Below, piece after piece: positions 26,443 through 35,363 of a DNA stretch of 64,000 nt. Source of the DNA: Chroogloeocystis siderophila 5.2 s.c.1 (GTDB taxonomy: Bacteria; Cyanobacteriota; Cyanobacteriia; Cyanobacteriales; Chroococcidiopsidaceae); NCBI RefSeq assembly GCF_001904655.1, contig NZ_MRCC01000002.1, positions 62,001 through 126,000 on the forward strand, in the 5' to 3' direction. Below the pieces are notes generated by a model, which searched no databases, was not told where the DNA came from, and was given only the letters and a program-made list of their open reading frames with translations. Positions within the stretch are counted from its first letter, which is position 1. Each line of letters opens with the position of its first letter. A program made the position numbers and the translations under genes.

Positions 26443-27618
26443 ATGACAAAATTAACGGCGATCAATAATAATTTGCATATCATTAATGCACGGCTACCAG
26501 GTTATCGAGGTTTACAGCAAATTTGTGTTGAGCAGGGTAGAATCGCTCAGATCTTACCGATGCGTGAAGCAATATCATCGACGCAGAGTTTAGATGTCGC
26601 AGGCGATTGGGTATCTTTGGGCGGTGTTGATTTACAGATTAATGGGGCACTGGGGCTAGCTTTTCCCGAAATTCAAGCGCAAGATTTTTCTAAGTTAGCG
26701 GCGGTTTGTGAGTTTTTGTGGCAACAGGGAGTTGATGGTTTTTTACCTACTTTGGTGACAACTTCGATTGACAATTTTCAGCGATCGCTTGCTGTTATTG
26801 GCGAATTTATGCAAAAGGATGAACCGCAGCAAGCCAAAATTTTGGGAGTGCATCTAGAAGGACCATTTTTGAATTACCATAAACGCGGCGCGCATCCAGC
26901 TGAATATTTATTACCGCTGACGATTGATAACGTTCAGCGTGTTGTTGGTGACTATGCATCGATTGTTAAAGTAATAACCCTAGCACCCGAATTAGACGCG
27001 ACTGGAGAGGCGATCGCTTATCTGCGTTCGCTTGGCATCACCATCAGCCTCAGTCACTCACAAGCCACTGCAAAAGAAGCACAACGCGCGTTCGATCGAG
27101 GTGCAACAATGGTAACTCATGCTTTTAATGCGATGCCAGGGCTGCATCATCGCGAACCAGGATTGTTAGGAGAGGCGATCGTATATCCTGGGGTGTGGTG
27201 TGGTTTAATTGCCGATGGACAGCACGTTTGCCCCACAATGTTGAAAATTTTGTTGAAAGCAAGCGATTACGCACAAAAAATCTTTCTCGTGAGTGACGCT
27301 TTAGCACCTTTAGGATTACCTGATGGAACTTATCCTTGGGATACGCGCCAAATTACAGTTACTAGTGGGACTGCAAGATTAGCTGACAGTACGCTAGCCG
27401 GAACAACACTGCCTTTACTCGTAGGAGTTCAAAACTTGGTAAGTTGGAATATTTGTGATGTCGAAAGTGCGATCGCGCTTGCTACAATAGCACCTCGTAA
27501 AGCAATTCACTTACCAGAATTCATCGGCAATTGGGCAACACAATTACTACGCTGGCGTTGGTATGAAACGACAAAAGAATTAACTTGGTGCAGATTAGTG
27601 GCTAGTGGTGAGTTTTGA
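26443..27618 (+). CDS. nagA: N-acetylglucosamine-6-phosphate deacetylase
   Basis: Amidohydrolase that removes acetyl from GlcNAc-6-P, used in amino-sugar recycling. The 391-residue protein shows the metal-dependent hydrolase pattern: GVDLQINGALGLAFPE near the N-terminus, GVHLEGPFLNYHKRGAHP with the metal-binding Glu, SLSHSQATAKEAQRAF with His, VTHAFNAMPGLHHREPG, and LVSDALAPLG with the catalytic Asp. ATG 26443 is chosen over an in-frame TTG 12 nt upstream. No other nag gene is adjacent; chlM follows 98 bp downstream on the same strand. Confidence 0.92.
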   Translation: MTKLTAINNNLHIINARLPGYRGLQQICVEQGRIAQILPMREAISSTQSLDVAGDWVSLGGVDLQINGALGLAFPEIQAQDFSKLAAVCEFLWQQGVDGFLPTLVTTSIDNFQRSLAVIGEFMQKDEPQQAKILGVHLEGPFLNYHKRGAHPAEYLLPLTIDNVQRVVGDYASIVKVITLAPELDATGEAIAYLRSLGITISLSHSQATAKEAQRAFDRGATMVTHAFNAMPGLHHREPGLLGEAIVYPGVWCGLIADGQHVCPTMLKILLKASDYAQKIFLVSDALAPLGLPDGTYPWDTRQITVTSGTARLADSTLAGTTLPLLVGVQNLVSWNICDVESAIALATIAPRKAIHLPEFIGNWATQLLRWRWYETTKELTWCRLVASGEF

Positions 27619-27716
27619 ATTGAAGACAGTAACTCACTTCTCCCCTGCTTCCTCTGCTCCCAGTCACCAACCCGTGATAAGTTAAAGCGTTGGGAACTCA
27701 TGATAAATCTAGTTTT

Positions 27717-28400
27717 ATGAACGTAGCAGACGATAAAACAATAGTTAAAGATTACTTCAACTCTACAGGGTTTGATCGCTGGCGACGGATTTATGGCGAC
27801 GGTGAAGTCAATAAAGTACAACTTGATATCCGTAACGGGCATCAGCAAACCGTCGAAACAGTTCTCAACTGGTTGCAAGACGATAACTTAGCGGGAATGT
27901 CGATTTGCGATGCGGGATGTGGTGTGGGAAGTCTGAGTATTCCTTTAGCGCAAGCTGGTGCTAAAGTTTTTGCGAGTGATATTTCAGAGAAAATGGTGGA
28001 AGAAGCTAAAGATCGCGCTGCGGCAGAATTAGCTAACACAGACAATCTTACATTTGCAGTGCAAGATTTAGAACACCTCAGCGGCAAATACCACAGTGTT
28101 ATTTGTTTAGATGTGCTGATTCACTATCCACAAGCGCAAGCAGTAGAAATGATTTCGCATTTGTGTTCGTTGTCTGAGTCACGCTTGATTCTCAGCTTTG
28201 CGCCTAAAACTCCTGCTTTAAGTTTACTCAAAAAGATTGGCAGTTTCTTTCCTGGACCAAGTAAAGCGACTCGTGCTTATTTACACAAAGAAGCTGATGT
28301 CATAAAGATTCTCAATAGCCAAGGTTTTACAATTCAACGACAAGCAATGACACGCACTCGCTTTTACTTTTCGCGTATTCTAGAAGCCGTTCGTAGTTGA
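27717..28400 (+). CDS. chlM: Magnesium protoporphyrin IX methyltransferase
   Basis: SAM-dependent O-methyltransferase of chlorophyll synthesis, acting on Mg-protoporphyrin IX at the thylakoid or envelope membrane. The N-terminal VKDYFNSTGFDRWRRIYGDG and DIRNGHQQTVETVLNWL are diagnostic for ChlM/BchM, and the SAM site is SICDAGCGVGSLSIPLAQAG. 227 residues from ATG 27717 equals the usual length; a TTG nine codons upstream is not needed. It confirms an oxygenic phototroph. Transcription unit unclear. Confidence 0.95.
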   Translation: MNVADDKTIVKDYFNSTGFDRWRRIYGDGEVNKVQLDIRNGHQQTVETVLNWLQDDNLAGMSICDAGCGVGSLSIPLAQAGAKVFASDISEKMVEEAKDRAAAELANTDNLTFAVQDLEHLSGKYHSVICLDVLIHYPQAQAVEMISHLCSLSESRLILSFAPKTPALSLLKKIGSFFPGPSKATRAYLHKEADVIKILNSQGFTIQRQAMTRTRFYFSRILEAVRS

Positions 28401-28422
28401 TATTTGTTGACGTATGAGTGAA

Positions 28423-29202
28423 CTATCCTGGTTGTAGTTTTCTCATATTTTCTGCAGTGATATCATCTGCGGGAAATAAGCATTCCACTCGTAATTCTTG
28501 AAGTGTAATGTCGTAAGGCGTTCCTAAAGTGGCGATCGTTGAGAAGAAATTAAATTGGCGATCGCCTTTCACAAAATTCACAGTAAGTAACGGTGTGTGC
28601 CATTCCCATTGCAAATCGCGCCACGATTGCGGTACATCAGGATATGCCAGTAATTCATTGAGCAATGCAACTGATTTTTCACTTTGTCCCTCTACAACCG
28701 CTTCACGATGGACTCTCCGAATTAAATGTGCTGCAACTTCGTGCCAATTGGCAACCACAGGGCGCAATCCATGAGGATCAAACATCAAGCGCATCAAATT
28801 AACGCGATCAAATTGTAAGGCTTGAGGGAGCAACAAATTCATTAAATGTGTGGCAGCGCCGTTACTCTGTAGTAAGTTCCAATATCGATCTATCACGACA
28901 GCTGGATATGGTTCTTGTTTTTTCAACATAAAGTCTAAAGCTTTGCAAATTGGCTCAACTTGAGGATCGTGAAGGTCGCTTTCGGAGTATATTGGTGCAA
29001 ATCCTGCTGCACTAAGCATTACGTTTTGCTCTCTTAACGGAATATCTAGGACTGTTGCTAATTCCAAAATCATCTCTTGACTAGGATTTGCACGTCCAGA
29101 TTCTAAAAAGCTAATATGTCGCTGCGAAACATTGCTAATGAGTGCTAAATCAAGCTGACTTAAACCTCGGCGATCACGCCACTGTCGCAAAAAAATGCCC
29201 AA
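28423..29202 (-). CDS. XRE-type regulator with MmyB-like ligand domain
   Basis: 259-residue regulator. Residues 5-60 form a helix-turn-helix of the XRE family (RGLSQLDLALISNVSQRHIS, FLESGRANPS). Residues 85-255 match the MmyB-like ligand-binding domain: YPAVVIDRYWNLLQSN, FDPHGLRPVVANWHEVA and GTPYDITLQELRVECLFPAD. Such proteins in actinobacteria and cyanobacteria are thought to bind fatty-acid-like ligands; the targets here are unknown. It is convergent with chlM, 22 bp apart. The ATG at 29202 may be preceded by a weaker upstream start. Confidence 0.85.
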   Translation of the reverse strand: MGIFLRQWRDRRGLSQLDLALISNVSQRHISFLESGRANPSQEMILELATVLDIPLREQNVMLSAAGFAPIYSESDLHDPQVEPICKALDFMLKKQEPYPAVVIDRYWNLLQSNGAATHLMNLLLPQALQFDRVNLMRLMFDPHGLRPVVANWHEVAAHLIRRVHREAVVEGQSEKSVALLNELLAYPDVPQSWRDLQWEWHTPLLTVNFVKGDRQFNFFSTIATLGTPYDITLQELRVECLFPADDITAENMRKLQPG

Positions 29203-29555
29203 AAGAATTATGTTTATTTTCGATTGATTGCGGCATTAGATGGGTGTGAATTTGATTGGTATAATCACAGATGCCCTGCGACTAAAGTTGGGGGCTATCT
29301 AGGCAAAGTGTACCTTCGTACACTAAAACAAGATTTTTGAGAGGGTAAGACATGCCTTAGCCGTAGTACAACGAATTTATTCGCGATTCTCTTCATGCAG
29401 GAGGTCTATTGTGTATGGCTGCAATTTTTGCAGTCTATCACTTTTATTACCTATGAGGTAATTGATTCTATTCAATTTAGCTTCAATAATTCAGGGTAAG
29501 CGGTTCAAAAGCGTCATATCAGCCGCTGTGTAAACCTTCTATCTTCAAAATAGCC
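29203..29555 (+). other. 353-bp gap with a perfect hairpin and a Shine-Dalgarno mini-ORF
   Basis: A perfect hairpin AGTGTAC-CTTC-GTACACT lies at 29307-29324. An AGGAGG at 29399-29404 precedes ATG 29415 at 10 nt and opens a 13-codon frame (MAAIFAVYHFYYL) ending at 29456. Nothing ties the mini-ORF to a known leader peptide, so it may be chance. No other gene is visible. Confidence 0.3.
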
Positions 29556-29968
29556 ATGCTTAAAAAAGTTGTAGCTACCACACTATCTTTAGAAACAACC
29601 TTGAAACTTGATAGTTTTGCGTGCGTTCTTAGCGGTATCATTTTGCTACTCATGCATTTGTTATGTTCGGGTTGGCGTTACCTCAGCAGTTAGAAATTTT
29701 AGGAATTGGGATATTTTTGGTGGGAATTGGCGTTTACGCAGTTGCTTCGTATCGCCCGATTAATGCGATCGCTGTGTGGGCAATTATTTTAATCGAAGTT
29801 GATTGGATTATTACGAGTGTCGTTTTGCTATTTTCTTTCGATAGTGTACTGACATTAGCAGGTAAAGACTTGATTGCAGCAAGTGCGATCGCTGTTTTTG
29901 CATTCATGATTTTAGAAATTTACGGCTTGCAACAGTTACGCAAAACACCAGAATCAAATGAGATCTAG
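29556..29968 (+). pseudogene. Small membrane protein gene split by a frameshift
   Basis: The frame from ATG 29556 reads MLKKVVATTLSLETTLKLDS and a first hydrophobic helix (ACVLSGIILLLMHLL). Without an indel it would stop within 40 nt. The adjacent frame from about 29660 continues with three more hydrophobic helices (EILGIGIFLVGIGVYAVA, NAIAVWAIILIEVDW, LIAASAIAVFAFMI) to the stop at 29968. The joined protein of about 138 residues has the four-helix layout of a common small cyanobacterial/proteobacterial membrane protein of unknown function. One base deleted, or two inserted, near 29655-29663 explains it. The 101-codon second part (ATG 29663) could still be translated. Confidence 0.5.
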
Positions 29969-29980
29969 TAGGATATTTAG

Positions 29981-32266
29981 CTAAGCATAAGTTGCTGCAA
30001 TAGTTATCGGTACAAGTGCTGTGGTTCCCGTTGAGTAAAGCGATTGCAAATCAGTACCATCTTCAGGATAGTGCGCGAAGCCGATACTAAAGTTCAGTTC
30101 ACCAGTGCCATTAGCAACAACTTCTTGATACAGCGTTTCTTGCACTGCGCTTAATCTTGCTTTAGCATCACTGCGACTTGTACCGTACATTCCTACCATA
30201 AATTCTGCTCCTGCCCAGCGACAGACGATCGCTTGCTCGTGAAAGAATTGTTGCAAGAGTTGTCCAACACGCCGTAGTAATGCATCTCCTGTCGCATAGC
30301 CATGATGAATATTAATCTGTTGCAAAGAGTCTAAACGAATGATTGCTAAGGAAAGCAGTTGATCGTCTGCTTTGGCTTGGTTGAGTAATGACTCAAATTC
30401 TTGAATTGCTGTTTGGCGGTTAAATACACCTGTGAGTGGATCGATTTCTGCAAGACTTCGCAAAAGCTTAATACGTTCCCAACGATTGACAATCCGAGTC
30501 ACCAATTCAGGACCAACAATTGGCTTACTAACAAAGTCATCCGCACCTGCACCAAATACCTGATTAACCGCATCTGTATCGTTGTAAGCTGTAAGAAACA
30601 CAATCGGTAAACCATTCCACTGCGGATCGTTGCGGACCACTTGGCACAAGTCAATACCATTGATGTGGGGCATTTTGACATCTAAAATCAGTAAATCGGG
30701 GAGAGTCGCCGCTAGAGTTTCCCAAAAGCAACGTGGATCGGCTAGCGTTGTGACTTTCATCCCCCAAGGTTCGAGTAGACTGCGCACAGTCGCGAGAATT
30801 TGCGGATCGTCATCAACAACCATCACTTTGGCAATGCGATCGCTACTTTGTAAAATTTGAGCAAGTTTGGCAATCACTTGTGCAGGTGGAGTTGATTTGT
30901 GTAAGAAATAGCGTCCTCCACTCTTAGCGACTGCGAGGCGATCGCCTAAACTATCGCGTGTGGTATAAACTAAAACGGGAACTGATGATGTTTGCTTGTG
31001 GAGTTGGGTTATCAGTTGTAAACTTTCTTCGGTTGTTGGGGAAATCGCAATATCCAATAAGACGACTTGCGGGTTTTCGCGATAAATGGCTTCGCGCGCC
31101 GCGATGAGGTTTGTGCTAACTCGCGTGCGTATTCCTTGTTGTTGAGCAATACTGGCTAACTCTTCGGCTTGCAGGCGATCACTATCAACAATTAACAGTA
31201 AAGGCGATGTCTCCTGTTGATGTTCTGTCGCCATAATTTGGGCTTCGGGGCGCTGAATTTCTTGGCGTAACGCTGTTACTAATTGACACAAATGCGCCGC
31301 TGCTTCGGTTGAAATTGACTGTGCTTGAAAGATACGCTCAATTTTTTTGGCAATACGCGAACCTTCACCTAAGCCAAATGTGCCTAAAGAACCAGCTAAA
31401 GTATGCGCTTCGTATTCGGCTGTTGTGCGTAGTTCGTCACTAAGTTGTTCTTGCAACAGTGCAACAGTTGCGCGTTCGAGTAAGGCTACCTGCTGACTAA
31501 CACGTTCTTCAAATTGACGCCATACACCAGCGATCGCGAATAAAGTTTGTTGTTGCGTTTGTTTGCCAATTTCTACGGATGGTACAGATATGGTTTCGAG
31601 TGGTTTTAAGCGATAGCCGATGCCGTAAACTGTTTCGATGAGATCACTGGCTCCTACAGCTTTTAATTTCTGTCGCAATCCTTTAATTTGCGTTCTTACT
31701 GCTTCTTCACCTGGAGTTTTATCATACGACCAGAGGTGTTCTAAAATGGCATTACAGCTATATACGCGGCGATTGTTGCGTAAAAATAGTTCTAAAAGCG
31801 CGTACTCTTTGGGTGTAAGATGAATCGGTTGTTGGTCGTATGTTACCTCACAACTACTTGGATCGAGGCGGAGTTTTCCCCATTCTAAGAGTGGGGCTGA
31901 GGTGAGATTGCCACGCCGCAACAGCGCACGAACCCGCGCTACCAATTCTTCGCGATCAAATGGTTTGACTAAATAATCGTCTGCGCCTGCATCTAAACCA
32001 ACGACGCGATCGTGACTGCTATCTTGTCCGGTAATTAACAATATCGGCATCTGATAGCCGCGCGATCGCAACCGCCGACAAAGACTAATACCATCTAGTT
32101 TCGGTAACTTGACATCAAGCAAAATTAGGTCGTACGCAAATACTTGTACTAACTCCCAAGCTGCTTCACCATCGTTCGCGGTTTCGACTGCATAGTGCTG
32201 CTGTGCCAAAACTAAGCGCAGCGCTTCAGTTATAAATTCGTCATCCTCTACTATTAAAATCTTCAT
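29981..32266 (-). CDS. Multi-domain response regulator: REC, OmpR-type DNA-binding, HPt, two REC, degenerate GGDEF
   Basis: 761-residue signalling protein. Domains in order: REC 1-115 (phospho-Asp51 in LILLDVKLP), winged-helix OmpR domain about 125-225 (HLTPKEYALLELFLRNNRRV), HPt about 240-345 (EAHTLAGSLGTFG, with the phospho-His), a second REC about 365-480 (VVLLDIA), a third REC about 485-605 (LLILDVKMPHING), and a GGDEF-family domain about 615-750. The signature reads AGAEF instead of GGDEF, so cyclase activity is doubtful. Start ATG 32266 gives MKILIVEDD; eleven upstream codons are open but not conserved. It follows the hybrid kinase by 149 bp on the same strand, its likely phosphodonor. 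Confidence 0.88.
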   Translation of the reverse strand: MKILIVEDDEFITEALRLVLAQQHYAVETANDGEAAWELVQVFAYDLILLDVKLPKLDGISLCRRLRSRGYQMPILLITGQDSSHDRVVGLDAGADDYLVKPFDREELVARVRALLRRGNLTSAPLLEWGKLRLDPSSCEVTYDQQPIHLTPKEYALLELFLRNNRRVYSCNAILEHLWSYDKTPGEEAVRTQIKGLRQKLKAVGASDLIETVYGIGYRLKPLETISVPSVEIGKQTQQQTLFAIAGVWRQFEERVSQQVALLERATVALLQEQLSDELRTTAEYEAHTLAGSLGTFGLGEGSRIAKKIERIFQAQSISTEAAAHLCQLVTALRQEIQRPEAQIMATEHQQETSPLLLIVDSDRLQAEELASIAQQQGIRTRVSTNLIAAREAIYRENPQVVLLDIAISPTTEESLQLITQLHKQTSSVPVLVYTTRDSLGDRLAVAKSGGRYFLHKSTPPAQVIAKLAQILQSSDRIAKVMVVDDDPQILATVRSLLEPWGMKVTTLADPRCFWETLAATLPDLLILDVKMPHINGIDLCQVVRNDPQWNGLPIVFLTAYNDTDAVNQVFGAGADDFVSKPIVGPELVTRIVNRWERIKLLRSLAEIDPLTGVFNRQTAIQEFESLLNQAKADDQLLSLAIIRLDSLQQINIHHGYATGDALLRRVGQLLQQFFHEQAIVCRWAGAEFMVGMYGTSRSDAKARLSAVQETLYQEVVANGTGELNFSIGFAHYPEDGTDLQSLYSTGTTALVPITIAATYA

Positions 32267-32415
32267 AGTGGATGGCTTACGCCTATTGTCTCTCCACACT
32301 TATACTAGCCATTAAGTAGTCATTGGTAACTGGTCGTTGGTCATTGGGAAAATATCTATTACCGATGAACCATTACTGATTATCCATTTTCAAAAGGCGT
32401 AATTTCTCATTACTT

Positions 32416-34926
32416 CTACTTTTTGATCGCATAATGCAAAGTTTCTAATAAATCTTTTGCTGTGCAAGGCTTGGGTAGAAAAGCTTGTACACCTAAACCA
32501 GTTTTTGCAGCTATTTTTTCATTAGAACTAAGTCCACTGATGGCAATAATTTTTACTACAGGATTTATCTTTTGTAACGTCATAATTGTAAGCGTACCAT
32601 CCATAGAAGGCATCATCATATCAAGTAAAATTACTGCAATTTCATCTTGAAACTTAGCATAAATTTTCAAGGCTTTAGCACCATCACTTGCAGTTATAAC
32701 GCGATAATTATACGCTTCTAAAGAAAGCTTCGTTGCTTCGCGAATACTTGTTTCATCATCAACAACTAAAATTAATTCACCATTTCCTAATAGAAGTTCA
32801 CTATCTTTGGTTGGTTGTGGTTCGGTTGCTTTGCTTGCAGGTAAGTATATGCTAAATTTTGTCCCTTTGCCAACTTCACTATAGACATTCACAAATCCAC
32901 CATGATTTTTTACAATTCCTAGTGCCGTAGCTAATCCTAATCCAGTACCTTTTCCGACTTCTTTAGTTGTAAAAAATGGTTCAAAAATTCGCTCGATGAT
33001 TTCCGGTGGAATGCCAATACCTGTATCAGTGACAGCGATCGCAACATAACACCCCACCGCTGCCTCGACATTCATCTGAGCATAGTAGTCGTCAATTATA
33101 GTATTTTCTGCTTGAATACTTAAAGTGCCACCCTTGGGCATCGCATCTCGCGCATTAACTACTAAGTTCATCAATACTTGATGTAGTTGTGTCGCATCAC
33201 CGAAAATTGTCCATAAATGAGGAGAAATATCGGTGACAACTTCAATTGATTTCGGGAAGGTCTCTTTAATGAGATGGACAATTTCTGAGATTAAGTGTTT
33301 GACTTGTAAAGTAACGCGATCGCCTTCAAAACCACGTGCAAAAGACAAAACTTGTTTAACTAATGCCGCACCGCGTTTGACATTGCTTTCTAATGAGTTG
33401 AGTAAATGTTGACTTTGGGTATCGCTAAACTTCATTTGTAATAGTTGTACTGACATTAAAATCGGTGTCAATACATTATTAAGATCGTGGGCAATTCCAC
33501 CGGCTAGCGTACCAATACTTTCCATACGTTGTACGCGTAATAATTGTGCTTCGAGCCTTTTTTTCTCGGTGATGCCCGTGTTAACAACTAATATTGATTT
33601 AGGATTTCCTTGCGCGTCGCGGACTAATGTCCAGCGACTGGCTACAATAATTTGTTTCCCATTTTTATCGACTTGACGCAACTCGCCTTGCCATTCGCCA
33701 TCTGTGTTGAGCTTTTCTTGCAAAACGACAATTTTTAATGCTGGTTCGTCGTGTAAAAGTTCATCAGCATTTTTCCCCAAAGCTTCGCGCGCTTGCCAAC
33801 CATATAAACGTTCTGCGCCTTTATTCCAAAAAGAAATTCGGTTTTCTAAGTCTTGAACAAAAATCGCATCGACCGCAATATCAAGTAACGCTGCTTGTTC
33901 GCGAATTGTTTGTTCGGCGGCGTAGCGATCGCTAATATCGGCAATCACTGCCATAATGCCATTAATCTGATTGCTAGCATCGCGCAACGGTGCGGTAGAA
34001 AGCGAAATCGCGATCGCTTGACCATCTTTTTTGTAACTCCTCAGTTCAACACCACTAATTGCTTCACCTTGTAAGATTCGCGCTTGGAGGTGACGATCAA
34101 GTTGTTGATTGTCAAAAATCGGCAAATACTGGTTAACGATCTCGCGACGACTCCAGCCCATAATTCTTTCAGCCGCAGGATTCCACAAACTCACTTTTCC
34201 ACTAGGCGTGAGCGCTACAATTCCGAGGGGTGATGATTGAATCAGCGTTTCGAGTGTTTGGTTCGCTTTTCTCAGTGACTCTTCTGCGTGTTGGCGTTGC
34301 TGGATATAGCGGTGAATCAAGTAATACAACAGTACCAACAATCCGACATTGAGTAGCATTGAGACTGAGGATGTCACGATTTCGTCGCGAAAGCCATTTT
34401 GCGATTGTTGCGCGCGTTGTTGTAGTCTAAGTCGCTCGCTTTTTTCCATTTCGCCGACAATTTGGTGAATATCTTCCATTAATTGCTTACCACGACCCGA
34501 TAACACAATAGCTCTTGCTGCATCAAATTGATTTTTTTGCTCTAAGTCGATTGTGCGTTCTAGTTCGGCAAATTTCGCACTCATGGCTTGTTCGAGTTGG
34601 GCGATTTGTTGCTGTTGCTTAAGGGAATCTGCGGTAAGTTGCTTGAGTTTGGCAAGTTGTTCTTGTGTTTGTGTCCTTGCTAACACATACGGTGCTAAGT
34701 ATTGTGTGTCTCGTGTCAGTAGGTAGCCGCGTTGTCCGGTTTCTGCATCTTTGAGTTTTGAAAGTGTTGTTTCTAGTTCGGCGATGACTTGATGGCTATG
34801 CGCGATCGCTTGTTCGTTCGTAATGAGTTTCTGTGTACTGCGATACGAAATCGCCGCATTACTCAACGCAAACGCTAATACGACAAAAAATCCTGCGGTT
34901 AATCTTTTTGGAACGGAGCGTAGCAT
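32416..34926 (-). CDS. Hybrid sensor histidine kinase: CHASE3, two PAS, HisKA, HATPase, REC
   Basis: 836-residue inner-membrane kinase. Two hydrophobic helices (about 10-28 and 185-205) bracket a periplasmic CHASE3 domain (DAETGQRGYLLTRDTQYL). PAS domains follow at about 225-330 (LIQSSPLGIVALTPSG) and 345-455 (VDAIFVQDLENRISFWNKG). The H-box is TLAGGIAHDLNNVLTPIL, the ATPase has VNARDAMPKGG and GTGLGLATALGIVKNHGG, and a C-terminal REC (715-830) has VILLDMMMPSMDG. It is upstream of the five-domain regulator, and both may form one phosphorelay through the regulator's HPt domain. The signal is unknown. Confidence 0.9.
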   Translation of the reverse strand: MLRSVPKRLTAGFFVVLAFALSNAAISYRSTQKLITNEQAIAHSHQVIAELETTLSKLKDAETGQRGYLLTRDTQYLAPYVLARTQTQEQLAKLKQLTADSLKQQQQIAQLEQAMSAKFAELERTIDLEQKNQFDAARAIVLSGRGKQLMEDIHQIVGEMEKSERLRLQQRAQQSQNGFRDEIVTSSVSMLLNVGLLVLLYYLIHRYIQQRQHAEESLRKANQTLETLIQSSPLGIVALTPSGKVSLWNPAAERIMGWSRREIVNQYLPIFDNQQLDRHLQARILQGEAISGVELRSYKKDGQAIAISLSTAPLRDASNQINGIMAVIADISDRYAAEQTIREQAALLDIAVDAIFVQDLENRISFWNKGAERLYGWQAREALGKNADELLHDEPALKIVVLQEKLNTDGEWQGELRQVDKNGKQIIVASRWTLVRDAQGNPKSILVVNTGITEKKRLEAQLLRVQRMESIGTLAGGIAHDLNNVLTPILMSVQLLQMKFSDTQSQHLLNSLESNVKRGAALVKQVLSFARGFEGDRVTLQVKHLISEIVHLIKETFPKSIEVVTDISPHLWTIFGDATQLHQVLMNLVVNARDAMPKGGTLSIQAENTIIDDYYAQMNVEAAVGCYVAIAVTDTGIGIPPEIIERIFEPFFTTKEVGKGTGLGLATALGIVKNHGGFVNVYSEVGKGTKFSIYLPASKATEPQPTKDSELLLGNGELILVVDDETSIREATKLSLEAYNYRVITASDGAKALKIYAKFQDEIAVILLDMMMPSMDGTLTIMTLQKINPVVKIIAISGLSSNEKIAAKTGLGVQAFLPKPCTAKDLLETLHYAIKK

Positions 34927-35363
34927 CAGCGTGATCGCCCCCTTTAGTGTCTGCGGCGGACTAAAGCTATCTCGTACACTGTATCCATTGTGTATTTTTT
35001 TTTCCTGTCGATTGACAGTTGCATAAATACCTGCTGGGTTACTTGCTCTAGCTTTTAGACGAAATCGAAATATAGTAATCGAGCGGCAATTTAGGACATT
35101 ATAGAAGCTCAGAGGAATTACCCTAATTACCTTTTAACCCTGACCTCTAATCTATTACTGATTTCAGCTTAACTTCAATTTAACTGCCAATTATTTTGAT
35201 TTTATCTTGCGGGTGAGGATTTTTGCGTTAAACTTTCCAAACACTCATATGAGTATTCACAATTGCTTGGCTAATCAAACAAAAAATATCTCTGTGCTAT
35301 TCACAACACATCTTCAAGCATCGCGATCGCTACAGTAGTCATGTAAGAAAAAAGGCTGTTTCT
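34927..35363. other. Divergent control region of the histidine kinase and ackA
   Basis: 437 bp without coding potential. An inverted repeat CTTTAGT (34942-34948) / ACTAAAG (34960-34966) sits 15-40 bp upstream of the kinase start. Tracts rich in TTAACT words lie at 35100-35200. ackA has a purine-rich AAGAAAAAAGG segment 10 nt before its ATG. No known regulator site is recognised. Confidence 0.3.
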
